The translations under genes were made by a program, and so were the position numbers. A stretch of DNA of 64,000 nucleotides from Avibacterium paragallinarum (GTDB taxonomy: Bacteria > Pseudomonadota > Gammaproteobacteria > Enterobacterales > Pasteurellaceae). Under the pieces are notes generated by a model. The model saw nothing but the letters and a program-made list of their open reading frames with translations, ran no database searches and was not told where the DNA came from. The number at the start of each line of letters is the position of its first letter. Position 1 is the stretch's first letter. The DNA lies in NCBI RefSeq assembly GCF_900450705.1, contig NZ_UGHK01000002.1, forward strand, positions 1,678,970 through 1,742,969, in the 5' to 3' direction. Shown piece after piece: positions 17,792-27,053 of this stretch.

Positions 17792-18310
17792 TTAAAAATC
17801 CATTAAGTTATCTTCAATGCGTTCCACTTCAAGCAATAATTTTTTGATAAAACGCAGTCGATCGGTGAGCTGTTGTGCCTGTTCCCAATTTTGATCGGAA
17901 AGTGCGGTGCTTAATTGAGCCAGAATTTCACGCTGATGTTGTTCGATCTCATCGCGAAAGGCTTCAAGCTCGGTGGTGTTTTGGGCTTGCTCGATGTCTT
18001 CAAGTTGCTCTCGCCATTGCATTTGTTGCATTAGAAATGCCATATCCTGATTGGTTTTTTCTTCCCCATTTTGGTTGCCCAAATGGAGGGCGATAATGCA
18101 GTCAGCACGGGCGATAGGATCTTTTAAGATCTGCAAGGCATCGTTCACTTCCGCCGATTTTTGCATTGCCAAACGCTGTTCTTGTGTGGAACGATGAGCA
18201 AAATTATCGGGGTGCAAAGATTTTTGCAATGCCAAATAACGGGTATTCAGTTGGGCTTGATCGAGAGAAAATGCCACAGGCAAATCAAAGAGTGCAAAAG
18301 GATTATTCAT
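17792..18310 (-). CDS. hscB: Fe-S assembly J-protein HscB
   Basis: The 172-residue co-chaperone delivers IscU to HscA and stimulates its ATPase. The N-terminal J-domain starts [17 protein letters not shown] and has the HPD motif in [11 protein letters not shown]. The C-terminal half is the helical IscU-binding bundle ([15 protein letters not shown]...[17 protein letters not shown]). It is 12 bases after iscA. Confidence 0.97.
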   Translation of the reverse strand: MNNPFALFDLPVAFSLDQAQLNTRYLALQKSLHPDNFAHRSTQEQRLAMQKSAEVNDALQILKDPIARADCIIALHLGNQNGEEKTNQDMAFLMQQMQWREQLEDIEQAQNTTELEAFRDEIEQHQREILAQLSTALSDQNWEQAQQLTDRLRFIKKLLLEVERIEDNLMDF

Positions 18311-18322
18311 TGCTGGCTTCTC

Positions 18323-18646
18323 TTAAACGTTGAAACTTTCGCCACAGCCACATTCATCTTTAACGTTCGGATTGCTGAATTTAAAGCCTTCATTTAATCC
18401 TTCTTTGACGAAATCCAACTGCGTTCCCTCGAGATAAACTAAACTTTTGGCATCAACGATCACTTTTACACCGTGATCTTCAAACACCTGATCGTCTTCG
18501 TTGAGAGTATCGACAAATTCAAGAACATAAGCTAAGCCTGAACAGCCTGAAGTTTTGATACCTAACCGTAAACCAATACCTTTTCCACGATTGGCTAAAA
18601 AGGTTTTCACCCGATTGGCTGCACTTTCTGTTAATGTTACGCCCAT
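18323..18646 (-). CDS. iscA: Iron-sulfur carrier/assembly protein IscA
   Basis: This A-type carrier of 107 residues has the three conserved cysteines in [14 protein letters not shown] and [11 protein letters not shown]. The start [16 protein letters not shown] matches the E. coli protein; an ATG four codons upstream has weaker support. It is separated from iscU by an uptake-signal hairpin at 18668-18697. Confidence 0.97.
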   Translation of the reverse strand: MGVTLTESAANRVKTFLANRGKGIGLRLGIKTSGCSGLAYVLEFVDTLNEDDQVFEDHGVKVIVDAKSLVYLEGTQLDFVKEGLNEGFKFSNPNVKDECGCGESFNV

Positions 18647-18667
18647 AACTTTCTCCACAAAATGATG

Positions 18668-18697
18668 AAAAGTGCGGTCAGCTTTTACCGCACTTTT
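18668..18697. terminator. Inverted uptake-signal pair between iscU and iscA
   Basis: AAAAGTGCGGT (18668-18678) and ACCGCACTTTT (18687-18697) form an 11-bp stem with an 8-base loop inside the isc operon. On the minus strand no T-run follows, so it may be a partial attenuator that lowers expression of iscA and later genes relative to iscRSU. Confidence 0.5.
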
Positions 18698-18708
18698 ATT
18701 TGCCTAAA

Positions 18709-19092
18709 TTATTCGCCGCGTTTGGCTTTGTAGTCGGTGATGGCGGCTTTAATGGCATCTTCTGCCAAAATTGAGCAATGCACTTTCACTGGCGGCAACT
18801 CTAATTCTTCCGCAATTTGGCTATTTTTGATGGCTTGGGCTTCATCAAGAGATTTGCCTTTCACCCATTCAGTGATAAGTGAGCTTGAAGCAATGGCTGA
18901 ACCGCAGCCGTAAGTTTTGAATTTGGCATCTTCAATAATGCCGTCATCGTTTACTTTGATTTGCAGTTGCATTACATCGCCACAAGCAGGCGCACCCACC
19001 ATTCCGCTGCCAACGGTGGGATCTTTTTTGTCAAACGAACCCACGTTGCGAGGGTTTTCATAATGATCAATTACTTTTTCGCTATATGCCAT
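18709..19092 (-). CDS. iscU: Fe-S cluster scaffold protein IscU
   Basis: IscU is the scaffold on which IscS-derived sulfur and iron form a [2Fe-2S] cluster. The 127-residue protein has the ligands in GAPACGDVMQLQI, KTYGCGSAIASSSL and VHCSILAEDAI, with the HscA-binding LPPVK motif immediately before the third Cys. Follows iscS by 21 bases. Confidence 0.98.
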   Translation of the reverse strand: MAYSEKVIDHYENPRNVGSFDKKDPTVGSGMVGAPACGDVMQLQIKVNDDGIIEDAKFKTYGCGSAIASSSLITEWVKGKSLDEAQAIKNSQIAEELELPPVKVHCSILAEDAIKAAITDYKAKRGE

Positions 19093-19113
19093 TTTTTTGT
19101 TCCTTTTGCTAAA

Positions 19114-20328
19114 TTAATGGTGAGTCCACTCAATGGAGTTAAGATCAATGCCTTCTTTGAACATATCCCATAATGGCGATAATGCTCTTAATTTTTCCAC
19201 CGCACCTTTCACCAGATTGATGGTGTAATCAATTTCTTCTTCAGTGGTGTAACGTCCCACAGTAAAGCGGATTGAGCTGTGTGCAAGCTCATCGTTTAAT
19301 CCTAAAGCACGCAACACATAAGACGGCTCAAGGCTGGCTGAAGTACAAGCTGAACCTGATGAAACAGCAATATCACGCAATGCCATCATTAAACTTTCAC
19401 CTTCCACATAGTTGAAGCTGATGTTTAGGTTGTTGTCCACACGGTGTTCCATTGAACCGTTCACATAGGTTTCTTCAATATCTTTTAAGCCGTTATACAA
19501 ACGATCACGCAATGCTTTTAAGCGTGGCATTTCAGTTGCCATTTCTTCTTTACAAATGCGATAGGCTTCGCCCATTCCCACGATTTGGTGAACAGGCAAT
19601 GTACCTGAACGCATACCACGTTCGTGGCCACCACCGTGAATGATCGCTTCTAAACGCACACGCGGTTTACGGCGAACATATAATGCCCCGATACCTTTTG
19701 GCCCGTAAAGTTTGTGGCTCGACATTGACATTAAATCCACGTTCAGTTCCGCTAAATTGATCGGTAATTTACCTACGCTTTGGGTGGCATCAGTGTGGAA
19801 AATAATTTTGCGTTCACGGCATAGATCGCCAATGGCTTTAATATCTTGGATCACGCCGATTTCATTATTCACGTGCATAATCGACACTAAAATGGTGTCA
19901 TCACGCATTGCATTTTTTAATTCTTCTAAGTTGATTAAACCGTCTGATTTTGGTGTTAAGTAGGTAACTTCAAAGCCTTCACGGTCTAATTGACGGCAAG
20001 TATCCAACACCGCTTTATGCTCGGTTTTGCAAGTGATAATGTGTTTGCCTTTGGTTTGATAAAAATGGGCAGCCCCTTTAATGGCAAGGTTGTCGGCTTC
20101 TGTTGCGCCTGACGTAAACACGATTTCACGGCTATCCGCACCGATTAAATCCGCAATGTGATTACGCGCCACATCAACGGCTTCTTCTGCTTGCCAGCCG
20201 AATTTATGAGAACGGGACGCGGGGTTCCCAAAGGTGCCTTCGATGGTTAAAAATTCCATCATTTTTTTCGCGACACGCTCGTCCACAGGGCAAGTTGCCG
20301 CATAATCCAAATAAATAGGTAATTTCAT
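19114..20328 (-). CDS. iscS: Cysteine desulfurase IscS
   Basis: This PLP enzyme converts cysteine to alanine and passes persulfide sulfur to IscU, tRNA thiolation and other pathways. The 404-residue protein shows the PLP lysine in [15 protein letters not shown], the catalytic Cys on the mobile loop in [14 protein letters not shown], and the start [16 protein letters not shown]. Length equals the E. coli enzyme. Confidence 0.98.
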   Translation of the reverse strand: MKLPIYLDYAATCPVDERVAKKMMEFLTIEGTFGNPASRSHKFGWQAEEAVDVARNHIADLIGADSREIVFTSGATEADNLAIKGAAHFYQTKGKHIITCKTEHKAVLDTCRQLDREGFEVTYLTPKSDGLINLEELKNAMRDDTILVSIMHVNNEIGVIQDIKAIGDLCRERKIIFHTDATQSVGKLPINLAELNVDLMSMSSHKLYGPKGIGALYVRRKPRVRLEAIIHGGGHERGMRSGTLPVHQIVGMGEAYRICKEEMATEMPRLKALRDRLYNGLKDIEETYVNGSMEHRVDNNLNISFNYVEGESLMMALRDIAVSSGSACTSASLEPSYVLRALGLNDELAHSSIRFTVGRYTTEEEIDYTINLVKGAVEKLRALSPLWDMFKEGIDLNSIEWTHH

Positions 20329-20395
20329 TCTACACTCCTAAAAAATACATAAAATTTATACCGCACTTTGATTGCCATCAGCGGCAAATCTTGCG

Positions 20396-20857
20396 TTATA
20401 GTTTGTCATTCAGCATCACTAAATTGTCGAAATCTTTATGGCGATGATGCCGTTTATGATGTTTTTCAACAAGCTCGGCAATAGTGATCTCATTTAGAAA
20501 ATCTTCAATTCGATTGCTTAGTTCTTCCCATAAAGAGTGGGTCAAACATTCTTTGCCACCTTTGCAATCTGCTTGGCCAAGGCAACGGGTAACGGTGATA
20601 TTTTCATTCACGGCGGCAATGATCATCGCAATGGAAATTTGACTGCTGGGTTGCCCAAGCTGATAACCCCCACCCGGTCCTCGTACACTTTTAACTAAAC
20701 CGTGGCGGCGGAGCTTGGCGAATAATTGCTCTAAATAGGAAAGGGAAATATGTTGTCTTTCCGAAATATCGGCGAGGCTAACGGGGCCATTTTCCGCGTT
20801 TAATGCAATGTCTAAAATCGCAGTAACCGCATAACGCCCTTTTGATGTTAATTTCAT
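20396..20857 (-). CDS. iscR: Rrf2-family [2Fe-2S] regulator IscR
   Basis: IscR carries a [2Fe-2S] cluster and in that form represses the isc operon. The 153-residue protein starts [19 protein letters not shown] with the winged-helix domain ([28 protein letters not shown]) and has cluster ligands in [20 protein letters not shown] (three Cys and the His). Six in-frame codons upstream are unlikely to be used because the AAAGGAAG ribosome site lies within them. A type 1 IscR site covers its promoter. Confidence 0.97.
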   Translation of the reverse strand: MKLTSKGRYAVTAILDIALNAENGPVSLADISERQHISLSYLEQLFAKLRRHGLVKSVRGPGGGYQLGQPSSQISIAMIIAAVNENITVTRCLGQADCKGGKECLTHSLWEELSNRIEDFLNEITIAELVEKHHKRHHRHKDFDNLVMLNDKL

Positions 20858-20889
20858 CTTCCTTTTCCTTGTCAAAAAATAATGGGGCT

Positions 20890-20921
20890 ATCTTACATAA
20901 CCATCTAAATTAGTCAACTAT
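20890..20921 (-). promoter_or_regulatory. iscR promoter with type 1 IscR site
   Basis: On the minus strand TTGACT (20917-20912) and TAAGAT (20895-20890) are 16 bases apart. The 25 bases from 20921 to 20897 begin ATAGTTGACT and end GGTTAT, fitting the type 1 IscR consensus (ATASYYGACT...RRSTAT) used for autorepression. The site overlaps the last codons of trmJ. Confidence 0.75.
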
Positions 20922-21656
20922 TCCACGCTCAGATCCGAACTTTTTTTCTACCGCACTTAGCATTCCGCGTAGGATATTTAATTCATTTTTTTCCACTTCG
21001 GCACGCAGATATAAACGTCTTAATTTTTGCATAACACCTTGATTTTGAATAAATCCTAGTTGCTGATAGAGGAGTTCTGTATGGGTAAAAAAGTATTCTA
21101 ATTCCTGTGCAGTTGGATAGGTGCTTTCTATTGATGAAAGTGATAAATCCACGTCTTTTTTATGTTCTTCCAACCAAGCCATCCGCAATTCATAGCATAT
21201 CAATTGCACTGCCATTGCTAAGTTCAGCGAAGAATAATCAGGATTAGCAGGAATGGTTAAATGATAGTGGCATTTTAATAATTCATCGTTGGTTAACCCA
21301 ATACGTTCACGCCCGAAAACGATAGCAACTTGACGTTGTGCCGTCGCGTAGCTCATCGCTTTTTCCGCACAGGCACGCGGCTCAAGCAAAGTATTTTGCA
21401 AATGGCGTAAACGGGCGCTTGTGCCGATAACTAATTCGCAATCTGCTACCGCTTCATCAAAACTTTCTACGATTACCGCATTGTTCACCACATCATCCGC
21501 CCCCGCGGCAAGGGCAAGTGCCTGCTCATCAATGCCTTGTTTTGGTGAAACCAAATAGAGCCGATTTAGCCCCATTGTTTTCATTGCTCGTGCGGCTGAA
21601 CCGATATTTCCACTGTGAGAAGTTTCGATTAGCACAATGCGAAAACGATCTAACAT
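20910..21656 (-). CDS. trmJ: tRNA (Cm32/Um32) 2'-O-methyltransferase
   Basis: This SPOUT enzyme methylates nucleotide 32 of several tRNAs. The 248-residue protein has RIVLIETSHSGNIGSAARAMKTMG at the N-terminus, VAIVFGRERIGLTNDEL and IPANPDYSSLNLAMAVQLICYELR. trmJ precedes iscR in many gammaproteobacteria. Its 3' end contains the isc promoter, so isc can be transcribed alone or by read-through. Confidence 0.96.
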   Translation of the reverse strand: MLDRFRIVLIETSHSGNIGSAARAMKTMGLNRLYLVSPKQGIDEQALALAAGADDVVNNAVIVESFDEAVADCELVIGTSARLRHLQNTLLEPRACAEKAMSYATAQRQVAIVFGRERIGLTNDELLKCHYHLTIPANPDYSSLNLAMAVQLICYELRMAWLEEHKKDVDLSLSSIESTYPTAQELEYFFTHTELLYQQLGFIQNQGVMQKLRRLYLRAEVEKNELNILRGMLSAVEKKFGSERGIVD

Positions 21657-21829
21657 CTTATCTTCTAAATTAACTGACTATAAATTGTGGATATTCTAAC
21701 ACAATACCCACAAGGTGCGGTCAGAAATAGGAAAATTTTTCACGCCTAACAGGGTTTTTCTCGCTTTTTGCTTAAAAAATCACTATAATTCCCGCCCTTA
21801 AATGATGTTCTTTAAAATCTGGTGGAAAT

Positions 21830-22636
21830 ATGAATCCAATGTTAAATATCGCTATTCGTGCGGCACGAAAAGCGGGCAATATTATTGTTAAAGGCTATGA
21901 ACGCCGTGATGATATTCAAACTGTCGCAAAAAGTACCAATGATTTTGTTACTAATATTGATAAAGCCTCAGAAGCGGCGATTATCGATGTGATTAGAAAA
22001 GCCTACCCCGACCATACGATTATTACCGAAGAAAGTGGGGCATTAGAGGGCAAAGATAGTGATGTACAATGGGTGATTGATCCACTAGATGGTACGACAA
22101 ACTTCGTGAAAGGGTTACCGCACTTTGCTGTGTCTATTGCCGTTCGTGTGAAAGGCAGAACAGAAGTGGGCGTGGTGTATGATCCTATCCGCAACGAACT
22201 GTTCACCGCATCACGCGGACAGGGTGCGAAAATTAACGAGCTTCGCCTGCGTGCAGAAAACATCAAGCGTGAATTACAAGGCATAATCTTAGCCACTGGT
22301 TTCCCATTCAAAAAAACAACCGCAATGCCAACCCAATTTGCTATTATGAACACCTTAGTGAGTGAAGGGGGTGTCGCTGATTTCCGCCGCACAGGTTCAG
22401 CAGCGTTAGATATGTGCTATGTGGCAGCCAACCGTGTTGATGGCTACTTTGAAATGGGCGTGAAAGCTTGGGATATTGCAGCAGGTGATCTTATCGCCCG
22501 CGAAGCAGGTTGTTTAGTCACTGATTTTGAAGGCGGACACAGCTATTTAACTTCAGGCAACGTGGTCGCCGCTCCTGCACGTTTAGTGAAAGAAATGCTA
22601 AATAAAATTCAGCCTTGTTTAGATATTTCTCGTTAA
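21830..22636 (+). CDS. suhB: Inositol-1-monophosphatase family protein SuhB
   Basis: SuhB is an inositol monophosphatase that also works in rRNA antitermination complexes in E. coli. The 268-residue protein shows the metal-site motifs: ITEESG, WVIDPLDGTTNFVKGLPHFAVSIAV and KAWDIAAGDLIAREAG. A TATAAT at 21784-21789 is a likely -10. A hairpin terminator follows at 22675. Confidence 0.96.
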   Translation: MNPMLNIAIRAARKAGNIIVKGYERRDDIQTVAKSTNDFVTNIDKASEAAIIDVIRKAYPDHTIITEESGALEGKDSDVQWVIDPLDGTTNFVKGLPHFAVSIAVRVKGRTEVGVVYDPIRNELFTASRGQGAKINELRLRAENIKRELQGIILATGFPFKKTTAMPTQFAIMNTLVSEGGVADFRRTGSAALDMCYVAANRVDGYFEMGVKAWDIAAGDLIAREAGCLVTDFEGGHSYLTSGNVVAAPARLVKEMLNKIQPCLDISR

Positions 22637-22674
22637 ATAAAAACCTTTTATCGTTTAATTACTAAATTGGAACG

Positions 22675-22705
22675 TAGGTGAGCTAATTGCTTGCCTATTT
22701 TACTT
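22675..22705 (+). terminator. Terminator after suhB
   Basis: TAGGTGAGC (22675-22683) pairs with GCTTGCCTA (22689-22697), with two G-U pairs, and is followed by TTTTACTTT. The rest of the 268-base gap to the next gene is AT-rich and shows only a small GAGAG/CTCTC hairpin at about 22739-22757. Confidence 0.65.
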
Positions 22706-22904
22706 TAAGCCATATCTAAAAGTATAAAAAACCATTCAGAGAGGCTTTGATTCTCTCATCATAAAAACATTGTGGCTGTAGTAGATAGTCAGGTATGATA
22801 AACTGGAAAAATGAAGATAGCTTAGCTCATAGTAAATTCAATTAATCTATACAAGAAATTATTTAACTTTTTATAACATAAGAATATGAATGCGAGGCAA
22901 TTAA

Positions 22905-23723
22905 ATGTCTATCCCAAACTATCAACAACAGATAAAAGCCGTATTTTTTGATATTGACGAAACGCTATTTTCAAAAAATACGAATTATCTTCCCGAAAGC
23001 ACCCAACTTGCGATAAAAAAACTCCGAGAAAACAATATATTAGTTGGTATAGCAACAGGAAGAGCCCGCTGTAGTTTCCCAGAAAAAATTAATAAACTTA
23101 TAAAGTTAGAAAACCTTAATACTTTTATTACAATGAATGGGCAATATGTCGAATATCAAAATCAACTCATTGAAAAACATCCCATTTCTACAGCAAAAAT
23201 ACAAAATTTAACGCATTTTCTTGAAAAAAATAACATTGTTTATGCTTTTGTATCGAATAATAAAATTTGTGTATCAGACATTACATCTGAGTTAAAAGAA
23301 GCTCTCGATCCCATTACAACGAATTATCACGTAGAAAAAGATTATTTTAAAAACAATGAAGTCTTCCAAATTTTAGCATTCTATTCTAATACTCAAGATA
23401 ACCTTATTGAGAATGCACATATCTTAGATAATTTAAAAACTGTACGCTGGCATCCTAACTCCGTAGATATTTTTGATTCTGAAGGCTCAAAAGCCAGAGG
23501 AATTAAAGCAATTATTCATCACTTAGGTTTAACAATGGAAAATGTTATGGCTTTTGGTGATGGTCTTAACGATATAGAAATGTTAAATTCAGTAGGTGTT
23601 GGCGTTGCAATGGGAAATGGACATACCTCATTGAAAAAGGTCGCCTCTCACATTACCGATCGTATAGAGGAAGATGGTATTTATAATTTTCTTATAAAAT
23701 CAAAACTTATAGATAACAAATAA
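22905..23723 (+). CDS. Cof-type HAD phosphatase
   Basis: This 272-residue protein belongs to the Cof/YidA/YbiV group of sugar-phosphate or FMN phosphatases. Motif I is VFFDIDETLFSK near residue 14, the cap domain spans the middle, and motif IV is AFGDGLNDIEMLNSVGVGVAMGN near residue 215. Base composition is lower in GC than its neighbours, and codon use is AT-rich, which may indicate later arrival. It is intact, unlike the related gene at 5157-5937. Substrate unknown. Confidence 0.85.
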   Translation: MSIPNYQQQIKAVFFDIDETLFSKNTNYLPESTQLAIKKLRENNILVGIATGRARCSFPEKINKLIKLENLNTFITMNGQYVEYQNQLIEKHPISTAKIQNLTHFLEKNNIVYAFVSNNKICVSDITSELKEALDPITTNYHVEKDYFKNNEVFQILAFYSNTQDNLIENAHILDNLKTVRWHPNSVDIFDSEGSKARGIKAIIHHLGLTMENVMAFGDGLNDIEMLNSVGVGVAMGNGHTSLKKVASHITDRIEEDGIYNFLIKSKLIDNK

Positions 23724-23754
23724 ACACACTCTCAACAAATAGAAAGGAAATATT

Positions 23755-24672
23755 ATGGCTGCTTTACAAAATGTTCTTGATGAACCAAACAAAAACACCA
23801 TTTTTATGGTGTGGAATTTTCACGATAATATCGACGTAAAACCCGTATTCCAACAACTTTGCGGATTAATTGGCAATCTTAATAACTCAGCAAAAACCCG
23901 TTTTCCTGATGCCAAAGCCAGCGTAGTAATGGGCATTGGACACGATGCGTGGTTACGCCTTGATTTACCACAGCCGTTGCCAAAAGAGCTTGCCCCTTTT
24001 GAGCCAATTAAAGGGGCAAAATATACTGCTGTGGCAACCCGTGGCGATTTGCATTTCCATATCCGTTGCGATCAACCAAGCTACTGCTTTGATATTGCAC
24101 AAAACATCACCGATGTATTACACGATGTGGCAAAATGTGTGGTGGATATTCAAGGCTTCCGCTACTGGGACGGACGCAGTATTCTTGGCTTTGTGGACGG
24201 CACAGAAAATCCGCACGATCCAGAAGACCGCATCTTATTCGGTACTGTAGGGGAAGAAGACCCAGCTTACCAAGGCGGTAGCTATTTATTCGTACAAAAA
24301 TATGTTCACGATATGCAAGCGTGGCGCGCGCTGCCATTAAGCGAGCAAGAAAAAGTGTTCGGCCGCTCTAAAGCAGATGACATTGAAATGGACGACGACA
24401 CCAAGCCAGCTAACAGCCACAGTGCCTTAGCCAATGTGGGCGATGATCGTAAAGTCATTCGCGACAATATGCCATTTTCTGCTAACGGCGAAGTGGGAAC
24501 TTATTTCATTGCCTATTCCAACACCTTTAGCACCGTGCAAGCAATGTTAAATAATATGTTTATCGGCAATCCAGCAGGCAATTACGACCGCTTGCTTGAT
24601 TTCAGCCGCACCCGCACCGGCACGCTTTTCTTCGTCCCAACCTTAGATATGTTGGACGAATTTGCGGAGTAA
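23755..24672 (+). CDS. DyP-type heme peroxidase (YfeX-like)
   Basis: Dye-decolorising peroxidases use heme and H2O2 to oxidise varied substrates; YfeX of E. coli is the closest recognised type. The 305-residue protein has the distal-side GxxDG motif in LGFVDGTENPHDP near residue 148 and a proximal His in PANSHSALANV near residue 222. There is no signal peptide, so it is probably cytosolic. It follows the Cof gene by 31 bases with AGAAAGGA before the ATG. Confidence 0.9.
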   Translation: MAALQNVLDEPNKNTIFMVWNFHDNIDVKPVFQQLCGLIGNLNNSAKTRFPDAKASVVMGIGHDAWLRLDLPQPLPKELAPFEPIKGAKYTAVATRGDLHFHIRCDQPSYCFDIAQNITDVLHDVAKCVVDIQGFRYWDGRSILGFVDGTENPHDPEDRILFGTVGEEDPAYQGGSYLFVQKYVHDMQAWRALPLSEQEKVFGRSKADDIEMDDDTKPANSHSALANVGDDRKVIRDNMPFSANGEVGTYFIAYSNTFSTVQAMLNNMFIGNPAGNYDRLLDFSRTRTGTLFFVPTLDMLDEFAE

Positions 24673-24680
24673 TCTCTCCA

Positions 24681-24710
24681 ACCTAGCACGTTTGTGCTAG
24701 GTTTTTTATT
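24681..24710 (+). terminator. Terminator after the peroxidase gene
   Basis: ACCTAGCAC (24681-24689) and GTGCTAGGT (24694-24702) form a perfect 9-bp stem with a 4-base loop and a TTTTTATT tail. It abuts the stop codon of the convergent trmN6. Confidence 0.9.
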
Positions 24711-25423
24711 CAAAACTTCAAATAAAACCCTTTCGTCAGTGCCACAAAGTCAGGGTGATATTGATTATTTTCGTCATAAATAATCAGTTGTGAATATTGC
24801 ATAGGTTCAGCTAGTTTACGAAAAGTGAGTAACATTCGTTGTGGTGGCTTGCCAATTTTTGTGATCACATCGCATTGCTCCGTGCAATAAAGTGCGGTGG
24901 TTTTTTGCAAGATTTTTCCAGCTTCATAAGGCAGGATAAATTGAATTTTACCCTGTTCATTTAAGCATTGTGCTGCCACATTGAGCCAGTCATTATGGCT
25001 TTGTTCAAGGGTATAGCGCGCCAGATCACGTTGTGCGTTTTTGCAAGCCTGTGCAGGTTCAAAATAGGGCGGATTAGCCACAATTAAATCAAAAAAGTGC
25101 GGTGGATTTTGTGCGAATTTTTCGATGTCCATTTGATATAGCGAGATTTTCTCAGCCCAAGGGGAAGCCTGAATATTTTCTTGCGCCTGTTCTGCCGCGG
25201 CATTATCAAGTTCTACCGCACTAATATGGCAATCTTGTGCCGTGCGTTGTGCCAACATTAACGCAATTAACCTCGTGCCAGTGCCGAGATCCAAAAGGTT
25301 TTTTGCCCCTTGAATATCTGCCCAAGCGCCAAGCAAAATGCCATCTGTTCCCACTTTCATCGCACAGCGATGATGATTAACCTGAAACTGCTTAAAGTGA
25401 AAGCCTTGATTTTTCTTTGCCAT
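24710..25423 (-). CDS. trmN6: tRNA1(Val) adenine-37-N6-methyltransferase
   Basis: The 237-residue YfiC-type enzyme methylates A37 of tRNA1(Val). It has the SAM-binding [16 protein letters not shown] (motif I) and the N6-adenine methylase signature LIVANPPYF. The preferred start is [28 protein letters not shown]; upstream in-frame codons overlap the USS pair and do not match the family. It is divergent from srmB. Confidence 0.92.
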   Translation of the reverse strand: MAKKNQGFHFKQFQVNHHRCAMKVGTDGILLGAWADIQGAKNLLDLGTGTRLIALMLAQRTAQDCHISAVELDNAAAEQAQENIQASPWAEKISLYQMDIEKFAQNPPHFFDLIVANPPYFEPAQACKNAQRDLARYTLEQSHNDWLNVAAQCLNEQGKIQFILPYEAGKILQKTTALYCTEQCDVITKIGKPPQRMLLTFRKLAEPMQYSQLIIYDENNQYHPDFVALTKGFYLKF

Positions 25424-25439
25424 AAACTTCCCAAAAATT

Positions 25440-25466
25440 GACCGCACTTTGCCCTCAAAGTGCGGT
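25440..25466. repeat. Inverted uptake-signal pair between trmN6 and srmB
   Basis: ACCGCACTTTG and CAAAGTGCGGT face each other around a 4-base centre between two divergent genes, so here the pair cannot serve as a terminator for either. It lies in the shared promoter region. Confidence 0.75.
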
Positions 25467-25505
25467 ATAATCTGCACTAATTTTTTCCTAATAGTAACAA
25501 TAAAT

Positions 25506-26822
25506 ATGAACTTAGCACAATTTGAAGAATTGGATCTCGCCCCAGAATTATTAAAAGCCTTAGCGAAAAAAGGCTACCAACGCCCCACCGCCATTCAGTT
25601 GGAAAGCATTCCAGCGGCAATGGCGGAGCGAGATGTGCTAGGTTCAGCCCCAACGGGTACGGGGAAAACCGCCGCTTTCTTATTGCCTGCCTTGCAACAT
25701 TTGCTAGATAATCCACGCCGTAAACTCGGTACGCCAAGAGTGTTGGTTCTCACCCCAACCCGTGAGTTAGCGATGCAAGTGGCGGAGCAAGCGGAGCAAT
25801 TAGCGCAATTTACCAACCTTGATATTACCACCATCACAGGCGGTGTGGCCTATCAAAACCACGGTGAAGTGTTTAACAGCAACCAAGATTTAGTGGTCGC
25901 CACGCCGGGGCGTTTGCTGCAATATATTCAAGAAGAAAATTTTGATTGTCGCGCGGTAGAAATTCTGATTTTTGACGAAGCGGATCGTATGCTGCAAATG
26001 GGCTTTGGGCAAGATGCGGAAAAAATCGCTGCCGAAACGCGCTGGCGTAAACAGACCTTGCTGTTTTCTGCCACATTGGAAGGGGAATTGCTAATGGATT
26101 TTGCAGGGCGATTACTCAATGACCCTGTGCAAATTGATGCAGAGCCAAGTCGCCGTGAGCGTAAAAAAATCCAACAATGGTACTATCACGCAGACAGCGA
26201 TGAGCATAAAGTGAAATTGCTCGCTCGTTTTATTGAGCAGGAAAAGGTGAGCAAGGGCATCATTTTCGTTCGCCGCCGTGAAACCGTGCGAGAGCTTTCC
26301 GACATCTTGCGTAAACGTGGCATTCGCAGTACCTATTTAGAAGGGGAAATGGCACAAACGCAACGCAATAATGCTATTGATAAACTCAAAAACGGTGTGG
26401 TAACCGTGCTAGTTGCCACCGATGTGGCGGCGCGTGGGATTGATATTGATGACATCAGCCACGTGATGAATATGGATTTGCCTTACAGCGCAGACACTTA
26501 TTTACACCGCATCGGACGCACCGCCCGCGCTGGCAAAAAAGGGGTGGCGGTGTCTTTCGTAGAAGCCCACGATTATAAACTGCTCGGCAAAATTAAGCGT
26601 TATACTGAGGAATTGCTTAAACCTCGCATTATTGAAGGCTTAGAACCAAGAACAAAAGCCCCTAAAGACGGTGAAGTAAAAAAAGTGAGTAAAAAGCAAA
26701 AAGCTCGTCTCAAAAAAATACGCGATGATAAGAAAAAAAATGAACAACAGAAAAAAGCTAAACTACGTCATAAAGATCAAAAAAATATTGGAAAACGTCG
26801 CCAACCAAAGAATAAATTGTAG
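25506..26822 (+). CDS. srmB: DEAD-box RNA helicase SrmB
   Basis: SrmB acts early in 50S assembly. The 438-residue protein has the Q motif (GYQRPTAIQ), Walker [29 protein letters not shown], and the C-terminal [13 protein letters not shown]. The last 60 residues are very Lys-rich, an RNA-binding tail. The ATG at 25506 matches the family start [11 protein letters not shown]; a longer frame from 25449 crosses the uptake-signal pair. Confidence 0.95.
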   Translation: MNLAQFEELDLAPELLKALAKKGYQRPTAIQLESIPAAMAERDVLGSAPTGTGKTAAFLLPALQHLLDNPRRKLGTPRVLVLTPTRELAMQVAEQAEQLAQFTNLDITTITGGVAYQNHGEVFNSNQDLVVATPGRLLQYIQEENFDCRAVEILIFDEADRMLQMGFGQDAEKIAAETRWRKQTLLFSATLEGELLMDFAGRLLNDPVQIDAEPSRRERKKIQQWYYHADSDEHKVKLLARFIEQEKVSKGIIFVRRRETVRELSDILRKRGIRSTYLEGEMAQTQRNNAIDKLKNGVVTVLVATDVAARGIDIDDISHVMNMDLPYSADTYLHRIGRTARAGKKGVAVSFVEAHDYKLLGKIKRYTEELLKPRIIEGLEPRTKAPKDGEVKKVSKKQKARLKKIRDDKKKNEQQKKAKLRHKDQKNIGKRRQPKNKL

Positions 26823-26951
26823 ATGAAATATCCTATTTTTATAAAAAGATCAATATCACTCAACTTTTTTTAGAAAAAGGCTTGCTTTTGGAGAAGCTAT
26901 CTTGTAGGTTTTTTCCTACGATTTAACGTAATAAATCCTTTGCGAATAGTT

Positions 26952-27010
26952 GGTGTAATGAGCTAGCAAGTGAGCATCATTAATCATAAAATTGCTCACC
27001 TCATTTCACC
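26952..27010 (+). promoter_or_regulatory. Composite hairpin in the asd leader
   Basis: GGTGTAATGAG (26952-26962) pairs with CTCATTTCACC (27000-27010) with one mismatch. Immediately inside, GTGAGCA (26970-26976) pairs with TGCTCAC (26993-26999), leaving a 7-base bulge on the 5' side and a 16-base loop. It ends 43 bases before the asd ATG and has no T-run, so it looks like a leader element rather than a terminator. It does not match a lysine riboswitch that I can recognise. Confidence 0.45.
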
Positions 27011-27053
27011 AGTATTCTCTTTTCAACACAACATTATCTATAAGGAAAAATTT

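Noticed and set aside
25449-25505. Longer N-terminus for srmB
   Set aside because: It would translate the uptake-signal pair and trmN6 leader; ATG at 25506 matches the helicase family start.
26903-26930. GTAGG-T6-CCTAC hairpin after srmB as a terminator
   Set aside because: Stem of 5 bp with the T-run in the loop and none after it; too weak to list.
26952-27010. Lysine riboswitch before asd
   Set aside because: The conserved junction sequences and multi-helix architecture are not present; only a bulged stem is seen.
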